DNA of 64,000 nucleotides from Nitrosovibrio sp. Nv4. GTDB lineage: Bacteria > Pseudomonadota > Gammaproteobacteria > Burkholderiales > Nitrosomonadaceae. Within the stretch, counting starts at the first letter, position 1, and each line of letters begins with the position of its first letter. The stretch spans positions 868,001-932,000 of the forward strand of contig NZ_OCMZ01000001.1 of the NCBI RefSeq assembly GCF_900215485.1, written 5' to 3'. Positions 1 to 9,026 of this stretch are shown here, in pieces. Under the pieces are notes generated by a model. It had not been told where the DNA came from and did not search any database. It worked only from the letters and a program-made list of their open reading frames with translations. Both the position numbers and the translations under genes were made by a program.

Positions 1-9
1 GGAAATCCC

Positions 10-660
10 ATGCGCCGCATTGCTGCTTTCGCTGTCGCCGCTGTATTCGCCGCCTCAACTGCGCAGGCACTGGATGTGAAGAGTCCGGGGCCGGATTGGA
101 CCGAGGCCCACCGCAGCAGCGAGCTTGTCATTTTCACGAAGGACGTGGAAGAGGATCGGAGCATCGTGGCGGTCTCCGAGGTGGAGGCTCCGCCGGAAGT
201 CGTTTTCAATGTTCTTGTTGATTTCGAGCGCTATCCGGAATTCATGCCGTATGTAAAAGAGTCGCGAGTGCTCAGCCGCGAGGGTGATAGCGAGGTTGTC
301 ACTTACGCGCGTATCGCCCCGCCGTTCGTAAACGAGCGCGATTACCCGCTCAAAGTCAGGATGATGCGCGGCATGCCCTTGAATGGCGATGTCTTCAGAA
401 TTGACTGGACGGCAAGTCCCGAGGCACAGCCGGAGGTCGAGGGCGTGGTGCGAGTCAGGCTCAATGAAGGTTCGTGGCTCGCAGAACCTCTCAGCGGAGG
501 CAAGCGCACGCGGCTCACCTATAGGTTGTTAACCAATCCCGGCGGCCTCATTCCCGATTTTGTCGTCAACCTGTCGAATACCATTGCGATACCAGAACTC
601 TTCCAGGCCGTGAAAAAACGTTCTGTCGAGAAGGCGGACGCTTTCGAGAAAAGTAAATAG
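10..660 (+). CDS. Secreted SRPBCC/START-like domain protein
   Basis: Encodes 216 aa. An N-terminal signal peptide (about residues 1-20, ending TAQA before LDVKSP) implies export to the periplasm. The rest fits the SRPBCC/START-like lipid-binding fold: the stretch VEAPPEVVFNVLVDFERYPEFMPYV (about residues 57-81) is the usual start of coenzyme Q-binding or polyketide-cyclase-like domains, followed by alternating beta strands and a C-terminal helix. It probably binds a hydrophobic ligand; which one cannot be told. The ATG sits at the very edge of the window, so the upstream operon context is unknown. No obvious partner follows. Confidence 0.8.
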   Translation: MRRIAAFAVAAVFAASTAQALDVKSPGPDWTEAHRSSELVIFTKDVEEDRSIVAVSEVEAPPEVVFNVLVDFERYPEFMPYVKESRVLSREGDSEVVTYARIAPPFVNERDYPLKVRMMRGMPLNGDVFRIDWTASPEAQPEVEGVVRVRLNEGSWLAEPLSGGKRTRLTYRLLTNPGGLIPDFVVNLSNTIAIPELFQAVKKRSVEKADAFEKSK

Positions 661-744
661 GTGCACCTGGAGGCAGTGATTGGCCTTGTACAAATTACAC
701 ATTCAGGCTGAATGCTTCCAATATTGGCTTATGAGGGACGAGTC

Positions 745-855
745 GTGACAAATGAACAGAAACAGGAGCTCCGTGCAGGAATAACTGCGCAGCCTGACAA
801 GACGGAAGAGCTGGCGGTGACAATTACTCGTCAACCCAAATACCCAAATGTTTGA
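745..855 (+). CDS. Possible 36-aa small protein overlapping the YnfA-family gene
   Basis: A GTG-initiated frame of 36 codons, hydrophilic (starts [12 protein letters not shown]), whose TGA overlaps the ATG of the next gene by 8 bases. A GAGGG sequence lies about 9 bases upstream of the GTG. The overlap would suit translational coupling. It matches no family I recognise and could be a chance open frame; the support is only spacing and overlap. Confidence 0.25.
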   Translation: MTNEQKQELRAGITAQPDKTEELAVTITRQPKYPNV

Positions 856-1180
856 GCTGAAAATCTTTTTTCTTTTCCTGGCGACGGCAATTGCTGAGAT
901 CGTCGGTTGCTATCTGCCTTACCTTTGGCTCAAGCAGGGCCAGAGCGTGTGGCTTCTTATGCCCGCTGCCGCGAGCCTTGCATTGTTCGCATGGCTCCTC
1001 ACGCTCCATCCGACAGCGGCAGGCCGGACCTATGCAGCATACGGAGGCGTCTATGTTTTCGTAGCGGTGCTTTGGTTATGGGCAGTGGAGGGTATAAGGC
1101 CAACCGCCTGGGATGTGGCCGGTTCCCTGGTGGCGCTTGCAGGCATGGCCATCATCATGTTTGGTCCGAGACATGCATAG
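848..1180 (+). CDS. YnfA family (UPF0060) inner-membrane protein
   Basis: A 110-aa, almost wholly hydrophobic protein with four predicted transmembrane segments. It has the YnfA/UPF0060 hallmarks: an N-terminal [13 protein letters not shown] segment, the central [11 protein letters not shown] motif (about residues 58-68) and the closing GxALALxGMxIIMF-like helix. Length matches the family (about 107-110 aa). Members are small inner-membrane proteins of the drug/metabolite transporter group; substrate and direction are not firmly established. The gene stands alone, with about 258 bases of empty DNA downstream. Confidence 0.88.
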   Translation: MFELKIFFLFLATAIAEIVGCYLPYLWLKQGQSVWLLMPAAASLALFAWLLTLHPTAAGRTYAAYGGVYVFVAVLWLWAVEGIRPTAWDVAGSLVALAGMAIIMFGPRHA

Positions 1181-1440
1181 TCGAATAAGGGGATCGATGT
1201 CGCTAAAACTGTTTAGTCTCGACCGGTTGCCGCTCTGTTGACTTCGCCACCTGAAACCTTACAATCTCTTAAACATCTCTTTCCGGATTTGCGGATTTGG
1301 CGAAGAGTCAGCGATCAAAGGCGACTTGTCTTTCCTGCGAGAAGCGGGAATCCCGAGGTAAAGCTGCTGGTGCCTATTCTGTAGTTCAATGAGGAATGAT
1401 TCAAAGAAGATAAAATATAAATTGTCCAGGAGAAAAATAG

Positions 1441-1782
1441 ATGGTCGTGAAAATAGGTGCCGCTGTATCAATTCTTCTTCTTGCTGGCTGTTCAGCGATA
1501 TCAACGACGCCGGAGGGAAAATCCGTCGAACTCGTGACGGAAAAACCGCCGGGCAGTTGCAAACCGCTCGGCGATGTTGTGGGCTCACAGGGCAACTGGT
1601 TCACGGGCGACTACACATCAAACAAAAATCTCCTCATCGGCGCCAGGAACGACTTGCGCAACAAGGCTGCTGAAATGGGTGGAAACTATGTCTGGGTGCA
1701 AGACTCAAGTAATACCAACGCATGGGGTAGTAAAGGCACGTCAAACACCACGGTATTGGGCGTTGTCTATCATTGTGAGTAA
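1441..1782 (+). CDS. DUF4156-like lipoprotein
   Basis: A 113-aa protein with a signal peptide ending in a lipobox (LLAGC, Cys at about residue 17), so it should be lipid-anchored in the envelope. The mature part carries the features of the DUF4156 family: a PPGSCKPLGDVVGSQGNW stretch, then an ARNDLRNKAAEMGGNYVWV segment typical of small proteins annotated as DUF4156. The final residues end in HCE. A short AGGAG-like site (ccaggagaaaaatag) precedes the ATG. Function of the family is unknown; members occur as single genes as here. Confidence 0.75.
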   Translation: MVVKIGAAVSILLLAGCSAISTTPEGKSVELVTEKPPGSCKPLGDVVGSQGNWFTGDYTSNKNLLIGARNDLRNKAAEMGGNYVWVQDSSNTNAWGSKGTSNTTVLGVVYHCE

Positions 1783-1847
1783 CACCAACCGACTTGTGCT
1801 CCAATATCCCTTGTTCCATTTCAAAATCAATATGGCGAGAGTGGAAC

Positions 1848-2216
1848 ATGTCCAGCAAGGTTTACTACAACAGCGCATGTCCTGTTTGTAATGCTGGTAT
1901 CAAAGATCAGCGCCAGCGTATGGAGGCATGCGGCATCAAAGACATTGAGTGGGTGGATGTGCACCAGCATCCAGAGGCCGTGTCTGAGGTAGGCGCTTCA
2001 TTGGAGCAGGTGCGGGAGCGGTTGTATGTCAAAGACCCGGATGGGCGTCTCAATGTCGGAGCGGACGCTTTTACGCGGTTATGGTCACAAACGCCTGGTC
2101 AGCGCTGGTTTGCGAAACTGTTGCGATTGCCCATCATCAGGCAGTTTATGCAATTGGCGTATAATATCTTTGCCCGGCTGCTTTACCGCTGGAACCTCGC
2201 CAAGAGGCATTGGTAG
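1848..2216 (+). CDS. DUF393 / DCC-family thiol-disulfide oxidoreductase-like protein
   Basis: Encodes 122 aa from the ATG at 1848; the open frame runs further upstream but those residues do not fit the family. The N-terminus YYNSACPVCNAGI carries the CxxC that defines the DCC (DUF393) family of thioredoxin-like proteins. A central GADAFTRLW segment and a C-terminal hydrophobic helix (NIFARLLYRW) are also typical. Members are proposed redox proteins, often membrane-associated; no substrate is known. It is convergent with recQ, with about 40 bases between the two stops. Confidence 0.78.
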   Translation: MSSKVYYNSACPVCNAGIKDQRQRMEACGIKDIEWVDVHQHPEAVSEVGASLEQVRERLYVKDPDGRLNVGADAFTRLWSQTPGQRWFAKLLRLPIIRQFMQLAYNIFARLLYRWNLAKRHW

Positions 2217-2256
2217 TGGCCGCGCTTAGTTATCGGGATAAAGTGCGATAAAAATT

Positions 2257-2286
2257 CGTCATTCCGGGCCTGACCCGGAATCCAGT
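2257..2286. repeat. REP-like palindromic repeat overlapping the recQ stop
   Basis: A perfect 8-bp inverted repeat (ATTCCGGG / CCCGGAAT, 5-nt loop) inside a cgtcattccgggcctgac-type sequence. This resembles a short palindromic repeat widely scattered in proteobacterial genomes (from memory). It covers the recQ stop codon and supplies the final residues of RecQ. It lies between two convergent genes and could also help end transcription on both strands. Confidence 0.6.
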
Positions 2287-4148
2287 CCGAACCGAATAAT
2301 CTCAAGCAGTTCGACACCATAACTCTCCAGTTTACGGGTACCAATACCGGGTATTTGGCTCAGCCCATCTTCTGTTTGCGGGCGCAAGCGCACTAATTCC
2401 ATCAGCGTTGCATCGTGAAATACAACATAAGCGGGAACGCCATGCCGCTTTGCCACCTCAGTGCGCCATGCGCGTAGACGCGTCCACAGTGCCTGAGCCA
2501 CCGGTTCAAGCGTGGCAAACTTTTCTTCGCGCACAGACCGGTTCTTGGCCGCAGCTTTCTTACGCTCACGCTGCAGGCGCAGCAATATTGTTTGACTTCC
2601 ACTCAGCACCGCTCGGCTGGCTGCGGTGAGACACAGCGAACCGTGGCCCTCGGCATCCGCAGTGAGCAAGCCGAGTGCGGCCAGTTGGCGGAATATCGCG
2701 CGCCACGTCTTTTCGTCCAGGTCCCTGCCGATACCGAACGTGCTGACCTTGTCGTGACCCCATTGCCTTACCCGCCCGGTATCATTGCCGCGCAGCACAT
2801 CAATAAGGTGGCCGGCGCCAAAGCGCTGGCCGGTACGGAACGCACAAGATAGCGCCTTTTGTGCCGCTACCGTGCCATCCCACACTTGTGGCGGATTGAG
2901 ACAGACATCGCAATTGCCGCAAGCAGTGCTCGCTGCAGTCTCGCCGAAATAATCAAGCAGGCGTACGCGACGGCAAGTGGTGGACTCGCACAGCGCCAGC
3001 AGTGCTTCAAGCTTGGTTGATGCTATGCGTTTAAACTGCGCTTCCGCCTCGGAACTCTCGATCATGCGCCGCTGCTGCACGACGTCGCCCAAACCGTAAG
3101 CCATCCATGCGCTGGCCGCTTGACCATCGCGCCCAGCGCGGCCGGTTTCCTGGTAGTAGCCTTCCACGCTTTTGGGGAGATCCAGATGAGCGACGAAGCG
3201 CACGTCCGGCTTGTCTATGCCCATGCCGAATGCAATCGTAGCGACCATCACGATGCCATCTTCTCGCAGAAATTGTTCTTGATTGCGGCTGCGCTCTGAC
3301 GCGCTCATGCCGGCATGATATGCAAGTGCGCGTATGCCTTTCTCGGCCAGCCATACCGCCGTTTCCTCGACTTTCCTGCGCGACAGGCAGTAGACAATGC
3401 CCGCGTCGCCGTCGTGTTCAGCACGGATAAAATCAAGCAATTGCACCTTGCCGTTCACTTTGTCCACGATCTGGTAGTGAATATTGGGGCGGTCGAAGCT
3501 GGAAATGAAAATGCGGGCGCCCTCGAGCCCGAGCCGCTCAACGATTTCCTTGCGTGTCACGTTATCCGCTGTTGCCGTCAGCGCGATTTGCGGCACGTTT
3601 GGAAAACGCTCATGCAGAATCGAAAGCTGGATGTACTCCGGGCGGAAGTCATGCCCCCACTGCGACACGCAGTGCGCCTCATCAATGGCAAACAGCGAAA
3701 GTGGCGTCCGTGCGAGCAGATCGAGGAAGCGTGGCGTCAACAACCGCTCGGGTGTTACATATATCAGATCGTGCGCCCCGGTTAGCATGCCGCGCTCGAT
3801 TGCCGCGGCTTCCGCCTGCGCCAGGGAAGAATTGAGAAATGCCGCGCGCACCCCAACTTCATGCAGCGCGGCTACCTGATTCTGCATTAGCGCAATCAGC
3901 GGTGACACCACGATTGCAACGCCTTCGCGCAATAAAGCGGGAATCTGGTAGCACAACGACTTACCGCCGCCGGTGGGCATCAGTACCAGACAGTCTCCCC
4001 CTCCGGCAACGTGCGGGATCACCTCGGCTTGGCGCCCGCGAAAAGCGGGATAGCCGAAAATGTCTTTAAGAATACCGAGAGCACGGGGTAGCATTTCCAG
4101 GGAAGCTTCGGAAAGCTTGCGTTCTTGCAGCGTTTGCACGTTAGCCAA
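2259..4148 (-). CDS. recQ: ATP-dependent DNA helicase RecQ
   Basis: A 629-aa 3'-5' DNA helicase of recombination and fork repair. Visible in order: Walker A TGGGKS (residues 59-64), DEAH box (156-159) within [18 protein letters not shown], helicase C-terminal motifs ([31 protein letters not shown]), a zinc-binding segment ([12 protein letters not shown] and CGNCDVC), an RQC winged helix, and a C-terminal HRDC domain ([22 protein letters not shown]). Length is normal for bacterial RecQ. The last residues (about GLDSGSGPE) are encoded by the palindromic repeat at the stop. It overlaps pyrC by 8 bases, so the two are probably co-transcribed. Confidence 0.97.
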   Translation of the reverse strand: MANVQTLQERKLSEASLEMLPRALGILKDIFGYPAFRGRQAEVIPHVAGGGDCLVLMPTGGGKSLCYQIPALLREGVAIVVSPLIALMQNQVAALHEVGVRAAFLNSSLAQAEAAAIERGMLTGAHDLIYVTPERLLTPRFLDLLARTPLSLFAIDEAHCVSQWGHDFRPEYIQLSILHERFPNVPQIALTATADNVTRKEIVERLGLEGARIFISSFDRPNIHYQIVDKVNGKVQLLDFIRAEHDGDAGIVYCLSRRKVEETAVWLAEKGIRALAYHAGMSASERSRNQEQFLREDGIVMVATIAFGMGIDKPDVRFVAHLDLPKSVEGYYQETGRAGRDGQAASAWMAYGLGDVVQQRRMIESSEAEAQFKRIASTKLEALLALCESTTCRRVRLLDYFGETAASTACGNCDVCLNPPQVWDGTVAAQKALSCAFRTGQRFGAGHLIDVLRGNDTGRVRQWGHDKVSTFGIGRDLDEKTWRAIFRQLAALGLLTADAEGHGSLCLTAASRAVLSGSQTILLRLQRERKKAAAKNRSVREEKFATLEPVAQALWTRLRAWRTEVAKRHGVPAYVVFHDATLMELVRLRPQTEDGLSQIPGIGTRKLESYGVELLEIIRFGLDSGSGPE

Positions 4149-5190
4149 TCAATTTCCAGAGCACGCTTCCTCCCGCGCGCAGCGGGATCAATATTTCCCC
4201 TCCAAATTCCAGCTGCGCGGGGACGTTCCAGCTTTCCTTCTTCAGTCTAATACTGTCCCGGTTGCGTGGCAGTCGGTAGAAATCCGCACCATGAAAGCTG
4301 GCGAAGGCTTCCAGCTTATCCAGCGCGCCCGCCTGTTCGAAGACTTCCGCATAAAGCTCGATCGCGGCATGAGCAGCGTAGATACCCGCGCAGCCGCAAG
4401 CAGTTTCTTTGGTGGATCTGGAATGGGGCGCGCTATCGGTGCCCAGAAAAAATTTCGGGTTGCCGCTGGTGGCGGCTTCGATCAGTTTCTGGCGATGCGT
4501 TTCGCGCTTCAGCACTGGAAGGCAGTAATGGTGTGGCCGGATTCCGCCCTGGAACAGAGCGTTGCGGTTCAGCAGCATATGATGAGCGGTAATGGTGGCG
4601 GCGACGTGACTCGACGCGCTTGTGACGAATTCTACCGCCTCGCGGGTAGTGATATGCTCGAACACCAGGCGCAAGCGTGGAAACCGCTGCGTAATGGGTA
4701 TCAGCACCCGGTCCAGAAAAACCTGTTCCTTATCGAACACGTCTACGTCGGGGTCGGTAACCTCGCCATGCACCAGCAGCGGCATACCGATATCTTCCAT
4801 TTTTTCAAGCGTTCCGTAACATCTGGTGATATTGGTAACGCCCGCAGCGGAGTTTGTCGTCGCGCCCGCAGGATAATATTTCACCCCATATATGGCGCCG
4901 CTTCCCTGCGCCTCGACAACTTCCGAGGTTGTGGTGTTGTCGGTAAGGTAGAGCGTCATCAGCGGCTGAAAGTGCATACCCTGCGGCAGCCCGGCAAGAA
5001 TGCGCTCGCGATACGCCAGCGCCATTTCCGTTGTTATTACCGGCGGCTTGAGGTTGGGCATGATAATTGCCCGAGCAAAGCGCCGTGCGGTATCAGGCAG
5101 GACCGCGCGCATTTGATCGCCATCGCGAAGATGAAGATGCCAGTCGTCCGGACGCGTGAGGGTGAGTGTGCTCAAGATAACGTCTGCCAA
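4141..5190 (-). CDS. pyrC: Dihydroorotase
   Basis: A 349-aa enzyme of de novo pyrimidine synthesis that converts carbamoyl-aspartate to dihydroorotate. Of the short, E. coli PyrC-like class. Metal ligands H18 and H20 lie in [10 protein letters not shown]; the lysine expected to be carbamylated is K104 in [14 protein letters not shown]; further ligands are in LVHGEV and VFEHITT; the late GTDSAPH motif carries the catalytic Asp. It lies upstream of recQ on the same strand, with an 8-bp overlap. Confidence 0.97.
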   Translation of the reverse strand: MADVILSTLTLTRPDDWHLHLRDGDQMRAVLPDTARRFARAIIMPNLKPPVITTEMALAYRERILAGLPQGMHFQPLMTLYLTDNTTTSEVVEAQGSGAIYGVKYYPAGATTNSAAGVTNITRCYGTLEKMEDIGMPLLVHGEVTDPDVDVFDKEQVFLDRVLIPITQRFPRLRLVFEHITTREAVEFVTSASSHVAATITAHHMLLNRNALFQGGIRPHHYCLPVLKRETHRQKLIEAATSGNPKFFLGTDSAPHSRSTKETACGCAGIYAAHAAIELYAEVFEQAGALDKLEAFASFHGADFYRLPRNRDSIRLKKESWNVPAQLEFGGEILIPLRAGGSVLWKLIG

Positions 5191-5378
5191 TATTTCCCTT
5201 ATCTACTGGTAAAAAAATGAATTTCGTTCCAGGCCGAACCGGAATCCGGATCAATAAAACTTCCCGCCATAATTGAACGGAATACCTGAGTTCGAGCTCG
5301 CCCTTCTTTTGTACTGCAAGAAAACCGCGACGAAATCGCATCCAGTTTAATCAGCCTGCCCGGTCTGGCCTGTTCCGC

Positions 5379-6557
5379 TTAGTCCGTTATGCGACCGAGC
5401 AGCGTTTCACTGGTGTGCGTAGCCTTTTCCGCAATTAACTGGGTGGCGGCAGCAACTTGTCCCCAGGTGTTCCAAAGCAGGACGCCACGTACGCGTCCTT
5501 CGCGCAGATAATAAATGACCCCTTTACGGAAAGGTTCCACCCAGTCTTCGATGATATCAAGACTGGAATCCAGTTCTCCTACTGCTTCATAGCCCAAATC
5601 AAACAGGTCGGAATAAAAGAATGGCTGGTGATGATATGGCTCCGATTGTCCGGCCATGTTCCTGCCCGCTGCTTCTCCCATGACATTTGCGTTATCTTCA
5701 TGTTCCACACGCATCCGTTTTTCCAATGCGGGGCTGTAGAAATTCGCAACATCGCCCGCCGCGTAAATGTCGGGATTGCTCGTCCGCAGCAATTCGTCCA
5801 CTACAATGCCATTGTCAATCTTGAGCCCGGCCTGTGCGGCCAATTCCGTGTTGGGAAGAATGCCCAGTCCGGCCACAACCCCATCGGCGGAAACTTCCGC
5901 ACCGCTCCCCGTGGTCACGACTGCTCTGGCTCCTTCGGTCCGCACGGATTTGACTGTTTCAGACGCCAGCACGGTGACACCCTTTTCCCGGTAATATGAA
6001 CTCAGGAACTCAACAAGAGGGGGCGGGTAAACACGCGAGCTGATTCCATTCTCAGGAAAGATCATCGTGACCCGCTTGTTGTTCATTGCAAGTGCAGCGG
6101 CAATTTCGGAACCGATGAAGCCCCCGCCGATAACGACAAAATCCGAACCCTGTTCAGCCAATTTCCGCAACTTGCGGTAGTCGTCCGCGGTTCTGTAATA
6201 GATTATGTTTCCGCCGAAATCAGGAAAACGCCGTACCAGACCTCCCGTGGCAAGCAAAAGCTTTTCGTAGGTGTAGATGTTCCCGGCGTCATCTGTAGCA
6301 GTTTTCTTCGATGGGTCAATGGCTACCACTTTTTTGCCGAGATGGACGGCGACATTCAGGCCGTGCTCGTTGCGCCAAATGGATTCGTATGGCGTGTCCT
6401 TCCATAGTGATTTTGTAAGGGGAGGCCGATCATAAGGCCGGTGCTGCTCCTCGCCTATCATGGCAATGGCGCCGTCCGGGTCGACCTTGCGGATACCATG
6501 AATAGCAGAATCGGCGGTCATTCCGCCGCCGACGATAAGGTATTTGTGATGTTTCAT
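5379..6557 (-). CDS. FAD-dependent NAD(P)H oxidoreductase (ferredoxin-reductase/AIF-like)
   Basis: A 392-aa two-dinucleotide-domain flavoprotein. The N-terminal FAD site is YLIVGGGMTADSAIHGI; the NAD(P) site is VVIGGGFIGSEIAAAL (about residue 142 on); a second FAD motif is NPDIYAAGDVANF. The GEEQHRPYDRPPLTKSLW segment is typical of ferredoxin reductases that serve Rieske or dioxygenase systems and of AIF-like proteins. No ferredoxin or oxygenase gene is nearby, so the electron partner is unknown. The upstream 334-bp gap is shared with a divergent gene. Confidence 0.85.
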   Translation of the reverse strand: MKHHKYLIVGGGMTADSAIHGIRKVDPDGAIAMIGEEQHRPYDRPPLTKSLWKDTPYESIWRNEHGLNVAVHLGKKVVAIDPSKKTATDDAGNIYTYEKLLLATGGLVRRFPDFGGNIIYYRTADDYRKLRKLAEQGSDFVVIGGGFIGSEIAAALAMNNKRVTMIFPENGISSRVYPPPLVEFLSSYYREKGVTVLASETVKSVRTEGARAVVTTGSGAEVSADGVVAGLGILPNTELAAQAGLKIDNGIVVDELLRTSNPDIYAAGDVANFYSPALEKRMRVEHEDNANVMGEAAGRNMAGQSEPYHHQPFFYSDLFDLGYEAVGELDSSLDIIEDWVEPFRKGVIYYLREGRVRGVLLWNTWGQVAAATQLIAEKATHTSETLLGRITD

Positions 6558-6891
6558 AGTGGTTTCCTATGTAGACGCGCGTTAAAAGTGACCGATTTAT
6601 AATATTCTGAAACTTCTCCGGTATTAGTTTGGCAAAGGTTGCGACCTATTGTGGAACTCTGTAAAGATAGCTCCATCAAATAATTCGAGCGCCCACTAAA
6701 CCATGCTCCCTTTCCGAAAAGGAGCATGGTTTCGACCTTATAGACCTAATATGGATGAATTGTTAATCTCACAAGCGAGACCACGCGTTGACCCGGCCGA
6801 TTCATCCTTATTCAATAAGGCTTATGCCAGTATATAATGGGTTCTTCTACAAATTCAAAGTTAAGGCTGGGCATGGCCCGTAATTTCTACG
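6558..6891. other. Gene-free divergent promoter region
   Basis: 334 bases between two divergently transcribed genes. It holds the strong hairpin at 6698-6732 and a TATAAT hexamer at 6833-6838 about 54 bases before the rightward ATG, without a good -35 at the usual distance. No other gene-like feature was seen. Confidence 0.5.
6698..6732. other. Perfect 12-bp stem hairpin
   Basis: AAACCATGCTCC (6698-6709) and GGAGCATGGTTT (6721-6732) are exact reverse complements. The 11-nt loop can pair further (TTT with AAA), giving an almost continuous stem. There is no clear U-tract on either side, and the genes on each side read away from it, so it is not an ordinary terminator. It could be an operator, a palindromic repeat or a structured leader. 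Confidence 0.6.
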
Positions 6892-7545
6892 ATGACTGAC
6901 ACGAACACTGAGCCGGCAACGTCTGCAATTGACAGTTGCGTGCAGCATGCGCGCGAGGTGCTGGCGTCGCAACTCTTGCAAATCAAGGACAAAGGGTACG
7001 ATTTTGCGCCGCAATTCAGGCAGCTGACAATCCAGCTTTATCTGGTGGGTGTGATGTGGCGCAAGGGCGAGAGTCTCGGCTTGTCCAATGCTCGCGATCA
7101 TGCTTTTGCCGCGCTTCAGTCAATGCTCATCAGCGATGGCATGAAAAAAAAGCAGGCTCAACAGCGAATAGAATTTCTGGGAAACATGTCACGAGTCGAA
7201 GGCGGCGCCGACACGCTTGCCGTGGCCATGGGTTATGAGGCTGCCGTAGACGACGACAGCCTGACCAGGCTCTTTGATGAGTATCGGGACGAAACACGTG
7301 TTTCCGGCGCATTGTGGCGGCTTTTCGAGCGGGGCAAGATGATTATGGCCATAGGTGGCGCGGTAGCCGCTTTTTTGACAATTTGGCTCACTACAATATT
7401 CATCCCGAAAAGCGAGGGGATCGATATATTGGCGGCAGGGTTGATGGCCGCTGCTTTGGTTGTTATTCCTACTTTTTTGATAGGATTATTGATTTATCGA
7501 CTGAAGGTCAAGAAGCCAAACCAGCCAACTCCTCCACCATCGTGA
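6892..7545 (+). CDS. Hypothetical protein with two C-terminal membrane helices
   Basis: A 217-aa protein that I do not recognise. The first 140 residues are soluble and mostly helical, with a basic patch MKKKQAQQRIEFL. Two hydrophobic segments follow (about residues 145-168, MIMAIGGAVAAFLTIWL, and 176-203, ILAAGLMAAALVVIP), then a short Pro- and Lys-rich tail (KVKKPNQPTPPPS). This arrangement suggests a cytoplasmic domain held at the inner membrane. The ATG at 6892 is the first in frame. It is divergent from the FAD oxidoreductase. Confidence 0.7.
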   Translation: MTDTNTEPATSAIDSCVQHAREVLASQLLQIKDKGYDFAPQFRQLTIQLYLVGVMWRKGESLGLSNARDHAFAALQSMLISDGMKKKQAQQRIEFLGNMSRVEGGADTLAVAMGYEAAVDDDSLTRLFDEYRDETRVSGALWRLFERGKMIMAIGGAVAAFLTIWLTTIFIPKSEGIDILAAGLMAAALVVIPTFLIGLLIYRLKVKKPNQPTPPPS

Positions 7546-8104
7546 TTCGGAGAACGCTCTGGATAAGGGAATTCCGCTGGTCTCCATGGTCGGCGCTCGG
7601 ATTAGGCCCTGATTGCGCTTGAAGCCGCAAGCTCGGTAATATGTCTCCACAGCGCGTGAAAGCTGTGGATGGACAAACTGTACTTGTCCATCTACTCACC
7701 TATATTGTCGATTCGAGCAGATAATCCTAAATCCAGCAGTTGACCGCTTATTTTTCAGTTTGGCGTATGATTCACAAAGCTTTGCCGCATCACTTGACCT
7801 TCACCTTTTTGGTGAGCTTGCTACGAGCCGGATTGAACGGTTTTTACGGCACATGGCTGCGTTGCAACTCCTTGGAATGGGGCGTCCCGGAGCGTGGCAC
7901 GCGGGCCCCCGCAAAGCGGGGATCGGGCAGCGTAGGGGATGCCGCGAGCGCGTTTTTCGGCGCCCGCATCCCGCTCCGGGGTCGCACCTTCCTGCGGAAG
8001 GCACTGCTCCGCCCTGCGCGGTCGCACCATTCCGCGTCGTTGCGCCTTGCCCTGCACCCCAAAAACCGCACACTCCGCCCCGTCCAACTGCCGGATTTAG
8101 GATA
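7546..8104. other. Gene-free region with GC-rich palindromic structure before folD
   Basis: 559 bases without a convincing gene. The left half is ordinary. From about 7880 to 8060 it is strongly GC-rich and folds on itself (see the structured element at 7886-7980). GC-richness leaves several long open frames on both strands here, including one in frame with folD; none has recognisable protein character. Confidence 0.5.
7886..7980. repeat. GC-rich three-way-junction-like palindromic element
   Basis: An outer stem (CCCGGAGC at 7886-7893 with GCTCCGGG at 7973-7980) encloses two inner hairpins. The first is CCCCGC-AAA-GCGGGG at about 7904-7918. The second is GGGATGC (7936-7942) with GCATCCC (7966-7972), directly abutting the outer stem. 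A further GCGGA/TCCGC hairpin follows near 7993-8012. The fold suggests a mobile palindromic repeat or a structured RNA upstream of folD; no copies elsewhere in the window were seen. Confidence 0.45.
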
Positions 8105-8962
8105 ATGACTGCAAAAATCCTGGATGGGAATGCGTTGGCTCGAGAAGTTCGAGCCGAGTGGAAGGTTCGCGCCGTGCGTTTGACGGAAAAAGGAATGCAG
8201 CCCGGATTGGCGGTAGTCATTGTCGGGGACAATCCGGCTTCAAGCATATATGTGCGAAATAAAGCCAAGGCTTGCAGCGATACTGGCATTTATTCGGAAA
8301 TACATGAATTTCCGGAAAGCGCAGGCCAGGACGAAGTGATACGGCGCATTCAGGAACTGAACAGAAATCCCGCGATTCATGGAATTCTGGTGCAATTACC
8401 GTTACCACGGCACTTTGACAGCGACAAGGTAATTGCATCGATCGCGGTGGAGAAAGACGTGGACGGTTTCCACCTTTATAATGTCGGTGCGCTTGTCACC
8501 GGCAATACTGTTTTTCCGCCCTGCACACCCCATGGCGTGATGAAAATGCTGGAAAAATATAACCTTCTTATAGAAGGACAGCATGCTGTGGTGGTGGGCC
8601 GCAGCAATATCGTGGGAAAGCCGATGGCATTGATGCTATTGCAAAAGGGCGCAACCGTCACAATTTGCACATCGAAGACCCGTGAACTGGCCGAGCACAC
8701 GAGTCGTGCCGATATCCTGGTGGTCGCTACCGGAAAACCGCGTATGATTACCGCCAATATGGTGAAGCCTGGTGCGGTGGTGATAGACGTAGGCATCAAT
8801 CGCATGCCGGACGGTAAGCTCACGGGTGACGTGGATTTCGACTCGGTTGAGAAAACAGCCGGTTACATCACACCTGTGCCCGGCGGAGTAGGTCCAATGA
8901 CGATCACCATGCTGCTATGTAATACCATTGAGGCCGCGGAGCGCGCTCAAGCCCGGGTTTAA
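8105..8962 (+). CDS. folD: Bifunctional methylenetetrahydrofolate dehydrogenase / methenyltetrahydrofolate cyclohydrolase
   Basis: A 285-aa enzyme that interconverts 5,10-methylene-THF, methenyl-THF and 10-formyl-THF, supplying one-carbon units for purines and formyl-Met. FolD signatures seen: [22 protein letters not shown] near residues 40-61 (catalytic Lys in RNKAKAC), [11 protein letters not shown], the NADP-binding [18 protein letters not shown], and the C-terminal [15 protein letters not shown]. The frame stays open upstream to 7760, but the family length (about 285 aa) and the conserved start favour the ATG at 8105. Confidence 0.97.
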   Translation: MTAKILDGNALAREVRAEWKVRAVRLTEKGMQPGLAVVIVGDNPASSIYVRNKAKACSDTGIYSEIHEFPESAGQDEVIRRIQELNRNPAIHGILVQLPLPRHFDSDKVIASIAVEKDVDGFHLYNVGALVTGNTVFPPCTPHGVMKMLEKYNLLIEGQHAVVVGRSNIVGKPMALMLLQKGATVTICTSKTRELAEHTSRADILVVATGKPRMITANMVKPGAVVIDVGINRMPDGKLTGDVDFDSVEKTAGYITPVPGGVGPMTITMLLCNTIEAAERAQARV

Positions 8963-9026
8963 CCGCAGCATGACCCAGTCGCATTGCCGAGCCGCATCGG
9001 TAAACCCAACAATCTCGAGATGAAAT

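Noticed and set aside
4060-5220. 386-codon plus-strand frame over pyrC
   Set aside because: It is antisense to pyrC and the end of recQ, which have full family signatures.
7760-8104. In-frame extension of folD giving a 400-aa protein
   Set aside because: FolD is about 285 aa, and the extra part is coded by the GC-rich palindromic region and looks like no protein.
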